A DNA stretch of 17,248 nucleotides, taken from the NCBI GenBank assembly GCA_019894875.1, contig JAGXNR010000052.1, forward strand, positions 1 to 17,248, given 5' to 3'. Both the position numbers and the translations under genes were made by a program. Below are positions 1-6,665 of the stretch, in pieces (position 1 is the stretch's first letter; every line of letters begins with the position of its first letter). Origin of the DNA: Promethearchaeota archaeon (GTDB taxonomy: Archaea; Asgardarchaeota; Lokiarchaeia; Sigynarchaeales; SOKP01). The notes under the pieces are model-generated. The model saw only the letters and a list, made by a program, of their open reading frames with translations, was not told the origin of the DNA and made no database searches.

Positions 1-516
1 TATGAAGGTATTATCCCAAACTTTCCAGAAGGTACATATTCTATTATAATTTCTGCCTTTGTTGGTGATAATTATTTTGTAGAGGATTATGAAATTATCG
101 TGGCTGCAACTAGTTTGGTAGAAGAAGAAAATATTATTTTCCCCATCTTATTTGCTATCTCTATTATATTAATCTCAAGTCTAGCAATTTATCTTTATGC
201 ATATCAAACTTATTTGAAATTTCCTAAACAAGTAAGAAAAGTCCGAAAATATAGAAAAACATTGAGACGGAAAGATGCACCTAGTATAACTATTATCGGG
301 AGAGAATCTGCGCTCAAATCACGGTATAATGAAAATTTAGGTAAAGATACTAGCGACCTTAAATTGAAACGATCTCCTGGAATAGCAAAACCTATAGAAC
401 AGAAAATAACTCCTGATAAACCGTTAGAACAAAAAATGGAACCAGATCAATTAACCGAGAAAGTTATTGCGAAAAAGGAAGAATTAGACGATTTAGTTAA
501 AGATTCTCCAAAATAA
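1..516 (+). CDS. C-terminal part of a membrane-anchored surface protein (5'-truncated)
   Basis: The reading frame is open from base 1, so this is the last 171 residues of a longer protein; the in-frame GTG at 100 lies inside it and is not a start. Residues 1-40 look like the final beta-strands of an extracellular beta-sandwich (alternating hydrophobic residues, 'EGTYSIIISA'). Residues 45-67 form one strongly hydrophobic membrane helix. The helix is followed by a basic stretch (KQVRKVRKYRKTLRRK), which fits a cytoplasmic tail by the positive-inside rule. The remaining tail of about 90 residues is charged, probably disordered, and holds two imperfect 10-residue repeats. The order ectodomain, single TM, basic tail implies a type I membrane protein with an N-terminal signal outside the window. 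Similar tails are, to my recollection, common in Lokiarchaeal surface proteins. The ligand or function cannot be inferred. Confidence 0.75.
   Translation, partial: YEGIIPNFPEGTYSIIISAFVGDNYFVEDYEIIVAATSLVEEENIIFPILFAISIILISSLAIYLYAYQTYLKFPKQVRKVRKYRKTLRRKDAPSITIIGRESALKSRYNENLGKDTSDLKLKRSPGIAKPIEQKITPDKPLEQKMEPDQLTEKVIAKKEELDDLVKDSPK
391..450 (+). repeat. Two imperfect 30-bp coding repeats in the cytoplasmic tail
   Basis: Bases 391-420 encode PIEQKITPDK and 421-450 encode PLEQKMEPDQ, a tandem duplication of a proline/lysine/glutamate decapeptide in the tail of the left-edge membrane protein. The nucleotide copies have diverged, so the repeat is old. It is probably a flexible spacer or a short binding motif. 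Confidence 0.55.
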
Positions 517-530
517 ACTAAATTTATCAG

Positions 531-538
531 TTTTTTTT
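531..538 (+). terminator. T8 tract ending the left-edge gene
   Basis: Eight consecutive T begin 14 bases after the stop of the membrane-protein gene, in the 25-base gap before the convergent acetyltransferase gene. Archaeal RNA polymerase terminates at oligo-T on the non-template strand without needing a hairpin, and none is seen. Confidence 0.5.
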
Positions 539-541
539 AAA

Positions 542-1099
542 CTAATCCTTTCGATTTTTTAAGCAAGCTAGTACTAAGGCATCATGATAAATCCCTTGAA
601 AATTCAAATATTGCTTTAATCTGCCTTCTTCTTTAAATTCACACTTTTTAAAAAGAAAAATGGATCTTTTATTCTCAAGAGCGATATGAGCTTCAAGACG
701 ATTTAATTTTAGATGAATAAAACCAATATCCTTAATTAAATTTAAGGCTATTTCACCATATCCCTTATTCCAATAAGATGGGATAATCCATATTCCAACT
801 TCACCTCGCTCATGTCTCCAATTTAGATTCCAAAGATTAATGGTACCGATACTTACTATACTCGATTCTCTTAGTTCTATTACATAATTATATTGGGCAT
901 ATTTATCCCAAAATCTTAAGTATTTTCTAATGAGTCTTTTGGAAGCCTCTAGTGTTGCTAGTGGTCCTAAGGATAAGTAAGTTATTAAGTTTTTTTCATT
1001 TAAACTGGTATAGAAAAATTTTGCATCATTTTTTTTTATTTTCCTTAAAAATAGAGGACCATCATTAATTTCTTCAACTATTTCAAGGTTATAAAACAT
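542..1099 (-). CDS. GNAT-family N-acetyltransferase (RimJ/RimL-like)
   Basis: A 185-residue protein with the layout of the RimJ/RimL branch of GNAT acetyltransferases, which move the acetyl group of acetyl-CoA to an N-terminal or small-molecule amine. N-terminal strand LFLRKIKKNDA (16-26) is the usual opening of this family. Residues 103-118 (IWIIPSYWNKGYGEIA) contain the acetyl-CoA pyrophosphate loop of motif A (NKGYGEIA). Residues 132-163 (LNRLEAHIALENKRSI, then FKKCEFKEEGRLKQ) match motif B, where an Asn-x-x-Ser helix precedes 'GF/F-x-x-EG-x-x-R'. Length is normal for the family. ATG start, no obvious Shine-Dalgarno. It lies 61 bases downstream of the enoyl-CoA hydratase gene, but a T13 tract separates them, so it is probably transcribed alone. 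Substrate unknown. Confidence 0.85.
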   Translation of the reverse strand: MFYNLEIVEEINDGPLFLRKIKKNDAKFFYTSLNEKNLITYLSLGPLATLEASKRLIRKYLRFWDKYAQYNYVIELRESSIVSIGTINLWNLNWRHERGEVGIWIIPSYWNKGYGEIALNLIKDIGFIHLKLNRLEAHIALENKRSIFLFKKCEFKEEGRLKQYLNFQGIYHDALVLACLKNRKD

Positions 1100-1139
1100 T
1101 ATGTTAAACTCTTTAGGAGTTATTTCTCACATAATAATG

Positions 1140-1152
1140 AAAAAAAAAAAAA
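1140..1152 (-). terminator. T13 tract after the enoyl-CoA hydratase gene
   Basis: Thirteen A on the plus strand, read as T13 in minus-strand transcripts, lie 8 bases beyond the hydratase stop codon. This is the longest homopolymer noticed in the window and an excellent archaeal oligo-T terminator. It isolates the hydratase from the downstream acetyltransferase gene. Confidence 0.6.
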
Positions 1153-1160
1153 GGGATAAA

Positions 1161-2000
1161 TTACATCCCCCCAGTGAATTTAGGATCTCTTTTCTGTAAA
1201 AATGCCGTAATACCTTCGGTTACATCTTTCGATCCGGAGTTTATACCAAATCCAAACATCTCCAGTGTATTTCCTACATTTAGAGGTACCTGGGTTCCGA
1301 ATTTCACAGCTTTCTTGATACAGAATAAACCTGTAGTAGCCGAATTTCCTAAGATCGATGCCTTTTCATGAATAAGAGTTTCGAACTCATCCCCATCATT
1401 ACAGAGGAAGCTGACATAACCCCAATCATGCATAGTCTCCGCGGATTCACGCTCACCAAAATAGCACATTTTCATAGTTCTTGATTGTCCTATATGTCTA
1501 GCCATTCTTTGAGTACCACCATTTCCTGGAAAAATTCCTCGTGCAATTTCAGGAAATCCAAAGAAGGATCTCCTCGTAGCAATTATAATATCACAAACAA
1601 GAGATAATTCACATCCGCCACCAAACGCATATCCATCCACCGCAGCAATCACAGGTTTTGGAAAGTCTTCAATTAAAGTATAATATCTATGTTTCTGTTG
1701 CATAGCAATTACCGAATGTGCAGGAATAGATGGATTTAAACCCTTTCCAAATCCCGCTGCTAAATCAGCTCCTGCAGAAAATGCTGCTTTCTTAGTAACA
1801 TTTTTTGTACCTCGTAATACTATACATCTAATGCTCCCATCGGTTTCAAATTGCTCCATAGCTTCAAAGATTTCTCTTAATGTGTCAGTTGTAAGTGCAT
1901 TCAATTTATCTGGCCTATTTATTGAAATAACAACGTAATTTCCATCTTCTACTTTTTCTACTAAAACATCTTTAAATTCTTTTTCTGACAATTTTTTCAA
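1161..2000 (-). CDS. Enoyl-CoA hydratase/isomerase (crotonase family)
   Basis: A 279-residue crotonase-fold enzyme that would add water across the 2,3 double bond of enoyl-CoA, the second step of beta-oxidation. The substrate-binding strand VISINRPDKLNAL (24-36) is followed by the first oxyanion-hole segment AFSAGADL (73-80) and the second, GYAFGGGCELSL (123-134). Both catalytic glutamates of true hydratases are present: Glu131 in GGGCEL and Glu151 in FPEIARGIFP, followed by GNGGTQRM. This argues for hydratase rather than isomerase activity. The start is TTG at 2000: no in-frame ATG occurs before residue 48, well inside the fold, and the only nearby upstream ATG (ATG GGT TGA) is out of frame. 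It follows the hydroxyacyl-CoA dehydrogenase gene on the same strand with a 180-base gap and a terminator between them, so it probably has its own promoter. Confidence 0.92.
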   Translation of the reverse strand: MKKLSEKEFKDVLVEKVEDGNYVVISINRPDKLNALTTDTLREIFEAMEQFETDGSIRCIVLRGTKNVTKKAAFSAGADLAAGFGKGLNPSIPAHSVIAMQQKHRYYTLIEDFPKPVIAAVDGYAFGGGCELSLVCDIIIATRRSFFGFPEIARGIFPGNGGTQRMARHIGQSRTMKMCYFGERESAETMHDWGYVSFLCNDGDEFETLIHEKASILGNSATTGLFCIKKAVKFGTQVPLNVGNTLEMFGFGINSGSKDVTEGITAFLQKRDPKFTGGM

Positions 2001-2148
2001 CCCATTTTATAGTTTGTAATTTTTTTTGAATTTTTTAATCTATAACTAAGTTAAATAAAGATAAGTAGTATTATTTTTTTTATATTTTAAAATTTTCAAA
2101 TCGAAAGTTCCAAATAGATGAATTGAATTATTCGAAGCAAAAAATAAG

Positions 2149-2159
2149 AAAAAAAAAAA
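2149..2159 (-). terminator. T11 tract after the 3-hydroxyacyl-CoA dehydrogenase gene
   Basis: Eleven A on the plus strand (T11 in the minus-strand transcript) lie 21 bases past the stop codon of the dehydrogenase gene. It is a likely oligo-T terminator that separates it from the enoyl-CoA hydratase gene downstream. Confidence 0.55.
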
Positions 2160-2180
2160 TTAGAAGTTAATCAAAGAGTT

Positions 2181-3353
2181 TTATACGTATTCAACCCATT
2201 TACCGTTCTTTAAGAGTTCGCAAGGTTTAAAATATTCTTTACCTGTTAATTCTACAAGTTCTTCTAATACACCGATTTGTCTCTCCCAGGTTTTTTGGTT
2301 TGCCGCCATAGGACCTGGCATGTTCATTCCGGCCATTAGAGTATCATCTATTATTTTCCAGCTAGTTGTGATTCCTTCTTCTAACACACGGCAGGCTTCA
2401 TTCAACAAGATTGCGAGTGGATATTTCATATTATATAATTTAGCTTTTCCCGCTGTTTTATCAGGTTGTGGTCTTCCCTTAGTCCAATCTCGAAATCCTT
2501 GACCAGTCTTAGCACCTAATTTTCCCTCATTAAACATTTGAGTTATGACTTTCCCAGGAGCAAAATCTGGAGAAAGTGTTTGAGAATAATATGTCTGTCC
2601 ATGGTATAACACGTCAATACCTACATAATCCGCTAAAACTGTCATCGACATAGGAACACTCATACCATCATTGTCTAATTGATCCCAAGAAAATCCTTCA
2701 GCAGCAGCTTTATCAAATACATAATTTTGGTAAATTTGAGCTGGGGCGGTAACTCGATTGCAAATAAATCCCGGTCTATCTTTTAATACTTTTGGAACAT
2801 ACCTCTTTCCTCTAAGACAAGGTATGGTTTCTGCAAATTCAATACCAATATTCACACTTTCATCAGAAGAATTGTCACTATAAATAACTTCTATTAATCT
2901 CATTAAGGGTACAGGGTTAAAGAAATGCATTCCTATACATTTATCTGGTCTTCCTGAGTCTTTTCCAATATCAGTAATACTCATCGTAGAGGTATTAGAT
3001 GCAAGAATACAGTGAGATGGAGAATTTTCTCCGGCGGTTTTGAAGACACCTTTCTTCACATCCATTCTCTCAACAACTGCCTCAATCATAATATCAGCAT
3101 CGCTAACCGCAGCCGCTAAATCAGTAGATTTCTTACATTTTGCCATTAAAGTAGCAGCAGTTGCACCTTCAGGTAAGCTACCTTTTGTTTCTAGCTTTTT
3201 CATTCCTTGATCAATTTTACTCCATCCATTATTAACAAAATCCTCATTTATGTCTACAAGTGTAACATTGTATCCTGCTAATAATGACATTTGGGCTATA
3301 CCATGACCCATTTGACCTGCACCAACTACTACAACATTTTTAATATCAACCAT
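2181..3353 (-). CDS. 3-hydroxyacyl-CoA dehydrogenase (NAD-dependent)
   Basis: A 390-residue enzyme for oxidation of 3-hydroxyacyl-CoA to 3-oxoacyl-CoA with NAD, the third step of beta-oxidation (or its reverse in butyrate-type fermentation). The N-terminal Rossmann domain has VVVVGAGQMGHGIAQ (7-21) and an acidic residue ending strand 2 (VDI, 33-35), which favours NAD over NADP. The active-site dyad is His143 (GMHFFNPVPLMRLIEVI) and Glu155; NTSTMSI (120-126) and DRPGFICNR (192-200) are also family signatures. Length exceeds the 280-320 residues of short forms because residues about 309-382 (LLNEACRVLEEGI, then GMNMPGPM, then YFKPCELL) look like a second copy of the C-terminal domain, as in FadB-type proteins. 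ATG start, with a TATA-like box 24-32 bases upstream, consistent with a leaderless mRNA. Confidence 0.93.
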   Translation of the reverse strand: MVDIKNVVVVGAGQMGHGIAQMSLLAGYNVTLVDINEDFVNNGWSKIDQGMKKLETKGSLPEGATAATLMAKCKKSTDLAAAVSDADIMIEAVVERMDVKKGVFKTAGENSPSHCILASNTSTMSITDIGKDSGRPDKCIGMHFFNPVPLMRLIEVIYSDNSSDESVNIGIEFAETIPCLRGKRYVPKVLKDRPGFICNRVTAPAQIYQNYVFDKAAAEGFSWDQLDNDGMSVPMSMTVLADYVGIDVLYHGQTYYSQTLSPDFAPGKVITQMFNEGKLGAKTGQGFRDWTKGRPQPDKTAGKAKLYNMKYPLAILLNEACRVLEEGITTSWKIIDDTLMAGMNMPGPMAANQKTWERQIGVLEELVELTGKEYFKPCELLKNGKWVEYV

Positions 3354-3376
3354 TTTTATATCACAATTTTTTTTAT

Positions 3377-3385
3377 TTTAAATTA
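3377..3385 (-). promoter_or_regulatory. TATA-like box of the hydroxyacyl-CoA dehydrogenase gene
   Basis: The minus-strand sequence AATTTAAAA lies 24-32 bases before the ATG at 3353. That distance would place transcription start at or next to the start codon, fitting a leaderless transcript. In such AT-rich DNA a match of this kind is weak evidence. Confidence 0.35.
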
Positions 3386-3719
3386 AGTTTGTAGTGTTAA
3401 TCTTAATTTTAGAAATGATATATTTTTTTTTAAATTTAGACATTGTGTTTTTTAAAAGTTCATATCTGTGATGCAAATAGATATCTGTTCTTATCAGTTT
3501 CAATACCTTTTTTATGAAAATCTATAAATTACCAATTATGGTGCTTAAAATTGAATGAAAAAAGCTTTTCAATCAAAAAAAATCGTCAGAATCTTTAAAA
3601 TAGTAAGAATCTACTTGGATTTATTGGAGAAGAAGATATTATCTCATCAATGACGTTTTGGGAATTGAGTGTTGAAAGTCCTTAATTTAAACAATTTTTA
3701 GTAATTTATATTTACAAAT
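3386..3719. other. Noncoding spacer upstream of the dehydrogenase gene
   Basis: The spacer between the V4R-like gene and the dehydrogenase gene (366 bases from 3354) has no credible open frame, RNA gene or repeat that I can see. It holds several A/T runs and one weak inverted repeat, ATTGAA at 3550-3555 and TTCAAT at 3568-3573. The left arm resembles the half-site of the palindrome before the acyl-CoA dehydrogenase gene. It could hold regulatory sites or 3' ends from the V4R-like gene. Confidence 0.4.
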
Positions 3720-4250
3720 TTATAAATAAAAATTGAGCTCTTCAACGCATGTATCTTTTTCAGCGTCATTTTCTAAAAAATTTATCTCGATCCTTTTATA
3801 TTTATTCCCTACTAAATTTCGGAGGGCTGTTTCAAAATATCCTTTATTTATTCTACAGAGTGCTTTACCAAATTTCAATTTCTCTCTATTTTTTATTGGG
3901 TTACGTAAAAAGCAGTGATTTTCAATTATTAATCTATATCTATCATCAAGATGTTCAATGTCTCTTATTTGTATTGAATAAAAATCTTTTAATTCAGCCA
4001 TTAAAATAATTAAAGCTTCCATGATTTCAAATTCTTCTTTATTATATTCTTGTTTAATTCTGTTGGCAATAATAGTCCCCGGGAAGGCTCCTGTTTGATA
4101 TAAAATTGAGAGTAGACTATTGCGACCAAAAACATCATAGACTTTATATACTAAAGATTCAGTAATAATTTCAAAGCCCTTCTCGGAATTAATGTTTTCA
4201 ATTGGGTTTGAAATTCTCTCATTTAATTCTTTTTTATAAGAATCCAACAT
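3720..4250 (-). CDS. V4R-domain-like protein (small-molecule-binding fold)
   Basis: A 176-residue soluble protein that I match to the V4R (4-vinyl reductase / hydrocarbon-binding) fold by pattern, not by strong identity. The helix around FGRNSLLSILYQTGAFPG (41-58) resembles the conserved 'G..AG...G' helix. The C-terminal part carries spaced cysteines typical of V4R domains: Cys113 (ENHCFL), Cys132 (ALCRINKGYFETALRNLVG) and Cys168 near the end, with 'C..(N)KG(Y/F)' leading into an amphipathic helix. V4R domains bind small hydrophobic ligands or metal and often act in sensing or transcription control; no DNA-binding domain is visible here. ATG start with AGGGGT at 4256-4261, 5 bases upstream, and a clear TATA box. 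It lies downstream of a phosphatase gene on the same strand with a 136-base gap and probably has its own promoter. Confidence 0.5.
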   Translation of the reverse strand: MLDSYKKELNERISNPIENINSEKGFEIITESLVYKVYDVFGRNSLLSILYQTGAFPGTIIANRIKQEYNKEEFEIMEALIILMAELKDFYSIQIRDIEHLDDRYRLIIENHCFLRNPIKNREKLKFGKALCRINKGYFETALRNLVGNKYKRIEINFLENDAEKDTCVEELNFYL

Positions 4251-4281
4251 AAGTTACCCCTAATTTCAAATAGAAAGGTCA

Positions 4282-4295
4282 GAATTTTATAAATT
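4282..4295 (-). promoter_or_regulatory. TATA box of the V4R-like gene
   Basis: The stretch GAATTTATAAAATT on the minus strand, 32-45 bases before the ATG at 4250, contains a near-consensus archaeal TATA element (TTTATAAAA). It leaves room for a short leader that includes the Shine-Dalgarno-like AGGGGT at 4256-4261. Confidence 0.45.
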
Positions 4296-4386
4296 CTTAA
4301 TAATAAATATGATGTTGATCTATTTAAAGCTTAAAGTTAAACTCGGATTGTTAGTGAGAATAGAACGGGTTAGAATAAAACTTATT

Positions 4387-4875
4387 TTACACACAAAGGG
4401 AATTATTAATAAAAATTATCTTTTTAATTGCTTTCTCCACGTTATGGTCAATAATCTTAAGAACTTGTTTGTACATTTCACTAGAGGCATAATAAGGATC
4501 AATAATATCGAGATTTTCTGATTCCTCGTTAAATTCCTTCAATGTAAAAGTTTTCTTATCAATGTTTTTAATTGATCTATAATTGTTGATAATGTCTCGT
4601 GAATGTGATTTCTCCATAGTAAGCATTAAATCTTGTTGTTCCAATAAAGATCCACTGATTATTTGAGGTTGAAAATCTGAATGATTAATTTTTTTTGAGT
4701 TTAGATATTCTTGAGATTGTGGTTGCATGTATGAAAATGCATTTATAAATCCAGCACTGCTAAAAATTAGATCAACATTATTTCTTTCTGCGTAATATCG
4801 AGCTAAATATTCTGCTGCTGGAGATCTTGCAGTATTTCCTAAACATATGAAGAGAACTCGCTTAATTTTATTCAC
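4387..4875 (-). CDS. Low-molecular-weight phosphotyrosine phosphatase family protein (copy 1)
   Basis: A 162-residue cytosolic protein of the LMW-PTP family, which hydrolyses phosphate monoesters on protein tyrosine or arginine via a phosphocysteine intermediate. The P-loop C-x5-R-S is at the N terminus: Cys11-LGNTA-Arg17-Ser18, with nucleophile Cys11. The general acid is Asp126 in IDPYY (125-129), as in eukaryotic and bacterial LMW-PTPs. The second P-loop cysteine found in many LMW-PTPs is replaced by Ala16. The extra cysteines used by arsenate reductases are absent, so a reductase role is unlikely. The start is GTG at 4875: the next in-frame ATG is residue 50, after the active site. It is divergent from the carrier gene at 4999 across about 120 bases and closely resembles the phosphatase at 6666-7169. 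Both share the pattern KKTF-LEF-EE(S/T)ENL-I-DP. Confidence 0.9.
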   Translation of the reverse strand: MNKIKRVLFICLGNTARSPAAEYLARYYAERNNVDLIFSSAGFINAFSYMQPQSQEYLNSKKINHSDFQPQIISGSLLEQQDLMLTMEKSHSRDIINNYRSIKNIDKKTFTLKEFNEESENLDIIDPYYASSEMYKQVLKIIDHNVEKAIKKIIFINNSLCV

Positions 4876-4998
4876 AGTACTTCAAATATATAATAAATTT
4901 AGACTTTAAATAAAATTTATGGATAAATGCTGACAAAAATATTAAATAAAAGGTAGCTCTAAGAAGTATTAACATCAATTAATTTATTGAAATCTATC
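4876..4998. promoter_or_regulatory. Divergent promoter region of phosphatase copy 1 and the MFS/longin carrier
   Basis: This short spacer must drive two divergent genes. For the minus-strand phosphatase, TTTATTTAAA at 4905-4914 lies 30-39 bases before the GTG; a second TATA-like run at 4884-4894 is probably too close. For the plus-strand carrier, AAATATTAAATAAAA near 4935-4950 lies about 50-60 bases before the ATG. Shared control of both genes is possible but not shown. Confidence 0.35.
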
Positions 4999-6630
4999 AT
5001 GAAAAGCGAATCCATAAAACAATGGTTTAGTAAGGTTTTCACTAGAGATATAAATTTGCCCAAAAAAAAGTTTGCTTATTTATTCTTCTCTTTACTCTCT
5101 ATAATGCTTTTAGTCGAAGGTTTAGTTTTTAAGTATATGAGTTTAATTCAAGGTGTTAGTGTTATAGGAATAGAGCTTTACACATTCGTAATTGTTCTTG
5201 GTATTTCTTTTTTAATATCAGGCAAATTAGTTGATTTCGTAAAGAATCGAACAAGATATTTTAATCTGATGCTAGTTATTTGTGTTGTCGGACTTCTGAT
5301 AAGTGCAATTCCTGAAAATCTTCTCAATTATTTAGGTTTGTTAATAGTGCTATTAGCAATCCCTCAATTAATTATAGTATGGTTTACAATATTAGTTCAT
5401 GAAACTAATATCTTAAACCGTGGTAGAATATCGACTTATCTATTGATCCCAAGTCTTGGTTTAGGTGTTATTTCTACAATTTTTATTTTAATTGAATTTT
5501 TATACATATTTTTCGGGATTCTAGAATTTTGTCTCTTAGTAATTATTTTTTGGTATTCCCGAAGTTATAAATATATAGAGACAAATGAACGATTAAAGTC
5601 AGATAAAAAATATTTAAGTATAATTTTTGAGAAGCATTTTTTCCGTTATGCTTCTAGTTTTTTCATGTTAAGTTTTATATTAGGAGACTTATTTGCAAGA
5701 TATAAATTTGACATAGAATTTCCTATATTTATAATAGTCTCTTCTTTATATCTTATTGCTGCTGGTTGTTTTTTTGATAATTTTGGTCGTAAAATGTCAA
5801 TTGTGTTAGGTATTTTGGTTCTTTCATTTTTTCTTATATCTTATGGCTCATTTGTCAACGCTGCTTATATTTTCGGTATGCCTAGAAGAATTTTCCTTTC
5901 TATCCATTACGGATTCTCAATTGGACCCCTTATACTTGCTATCTTTACAATTGCGGGAGATTTTTCAACAGAAAGAGGTAATTTGAAGTTTAGGGGTCGA
6001 ATAAATGGGAGTTTTATGTTGTCTTTTTTTATTGGAGCGATCATTGGATTTATGTTTAGTAAATGGTTAATGGCTTTACCTGGGATCGATAATTTCCTAT
6101 TAATCTTTCCAAATTTTCTAAATAGTTCAATTTTAATTATTCTTTTATTTTGGATGATGGGAATGAAAGAATTTTTAGTATCAAAAGAAAAAGAATGGGC
6201 TCACACACTAAATAGCCTACTAGTTTTCAGCAAAAACGGTGTTTGTCTTTATAATCATTATTTCAAAAATAAGGATAAAACTGAAGGTAAAGAAGAGGGG
6301 CCTCAATTTGATGAAGATCTTATATCAGGGGCTCTTTCGGGAGTAATAACTATCATTTCTGAAATAACTCAGAGTAAAAAACAGCTGAGAAAAATCGATA
6401 AAGAAGGGGGATTTCTTTTATTTGGCTATGGAAAATACCATGTTGTTGCTCTAATCGCATCAATGGAATTACCTGTACTATTTAAAAAAATAGATGAATT
6501 TTCAAGAGAATTTGAAAACATCTTCTTAAAAGAACTTAGGGCTTTTCAAGGGAATGTAAATCATTTTGTCCCCACAAAATATCTAATAAAAAAGTATTTT
6601 AGTCAAAAATTTTCAGAATTTAAGCTCTAA
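4999..6630 (+). CDS. MFS-type 12-TM membrane carrier with C-terminal longin/roadblock-like domain
   Basis: Residues 23-394 (counted from ATG 4999) hold about 12 hydrophobic helices in two halves. Each half has an MFS motif-A-like loop: SGKLVDFVKNRTR after helix 2 and GCFFDNFGRKMSIVLG after helix 8. This supports major facilitator topology; the substrate is unknown. After the last helix comes a soluble domain (about 403-536, bases 6205-6610). It has strand pair NSLLVFSKNGVCLYNHYF, helix DLISGALSGVITIISEI, strands around LRKIDKEGGFLLFGYGKYHVVALIA, and helix LFKKIDEFSREFENIF. This beta-beta-alpha-beta-beta-beta-alpha order and the 'LISG-LS-I' helix resemble longin/roadblock domains, including Mon1/FUZ-type longins. 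That is fold-level inference. A longer TTG start at 4987 would add four residues; ATG is preferred. Phosphatase genes lie on both sides on the opposite strand. Confidence 0.8.
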   Translation: MKSESIKQWFSKVFTRDINLPKKKFAYLFFSLLSIMLLVEGLVFKYMSLIQGVSVIGIELYTFVIVLGISFLISGKLVDFVKNRTRYFNLMLVICVVGLLISAIPENLLNYLGLLIVLLAIPQLIIVWFTILVHETNILNRGRISTYLLIPSLGLGVISTIFILIEFLYIFFGILEFCLLVIIFWYSRSYKYIETNERLKSDKKYLSIIFEKHFFRYASSFFMLSFILGDLFARYKFDIEFPIFIIVSSLYLIAAGCFFDNFGRKMSIVLGILVLSFFLISYGSFVNAAYIFGMPRRIFLSIHYGFSIGPLILAIFTIAGDFSTERGNLKFRGRINGSFMLSFFIGAIIGFMFSKWLMALPGIDNFLLIFPNFLNSSILIILLFWMMGMKEFLVSKEKEWAHTLNSLLVFSKNGVCLYNHYFKNKDKTEGKEEGPQFDEDLISGALSGVITIISEITQSKKQLRKIDKEGGFLLFGYGKYHVVALIASMELPVLFKKIDEFSREFENIFLKELRAFQGNVNHFVPTKYLIKKYFSQKFSEFKL

Positions 6631-6665
6631 ACATCTGGAACTATTTTCGCACATTCTTTCTTTTT

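Noticed and set aside
1107..1121. Inverted repeat AACTC-TTTAG-GAGTT before the acetyltransferase gene
   Set aside because: Only 5 bp per arm; too short to call an operator or hairpin in this sequence.
1174..1371. Open frame on the plus strand inside the enoyl-CoA hydratase gene
   Set aside because: It lies wholly antisense to a clear crotonase-family gene and its translation resembles no family I know. The same reasoning removes the antisense frames at 2320-2502, 3733-4009 and 11592-11843.
3550..3573. Inverted repeat ATTGAA...TTCAAT in the 3354-3719 spacer as a hairpin terminator or RNA
   Set aside because: The 6-bp arms are separated by 12 bases with an unrelated AAGCTT centre, and there is no T tract or conserved structure. 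Kept only as a weak half-site.
4309..4521. Plus-strand frame overlapping the 3' end of phosphatase copy 1
   Set aside because: The overlapping phosphatase has conserved C-terminal residues shared with its paralogue; the plus-strand product is basic, AT-driven sequence without a recognisable fold.
4387..4875. Arsenate reductase (LMW-PTP-type ArsC)
   Set aside because: The P-loop is compatible, but the additional cysteine pair needed for arsenate reduction is missing in both copies and no ars genes are nearby.
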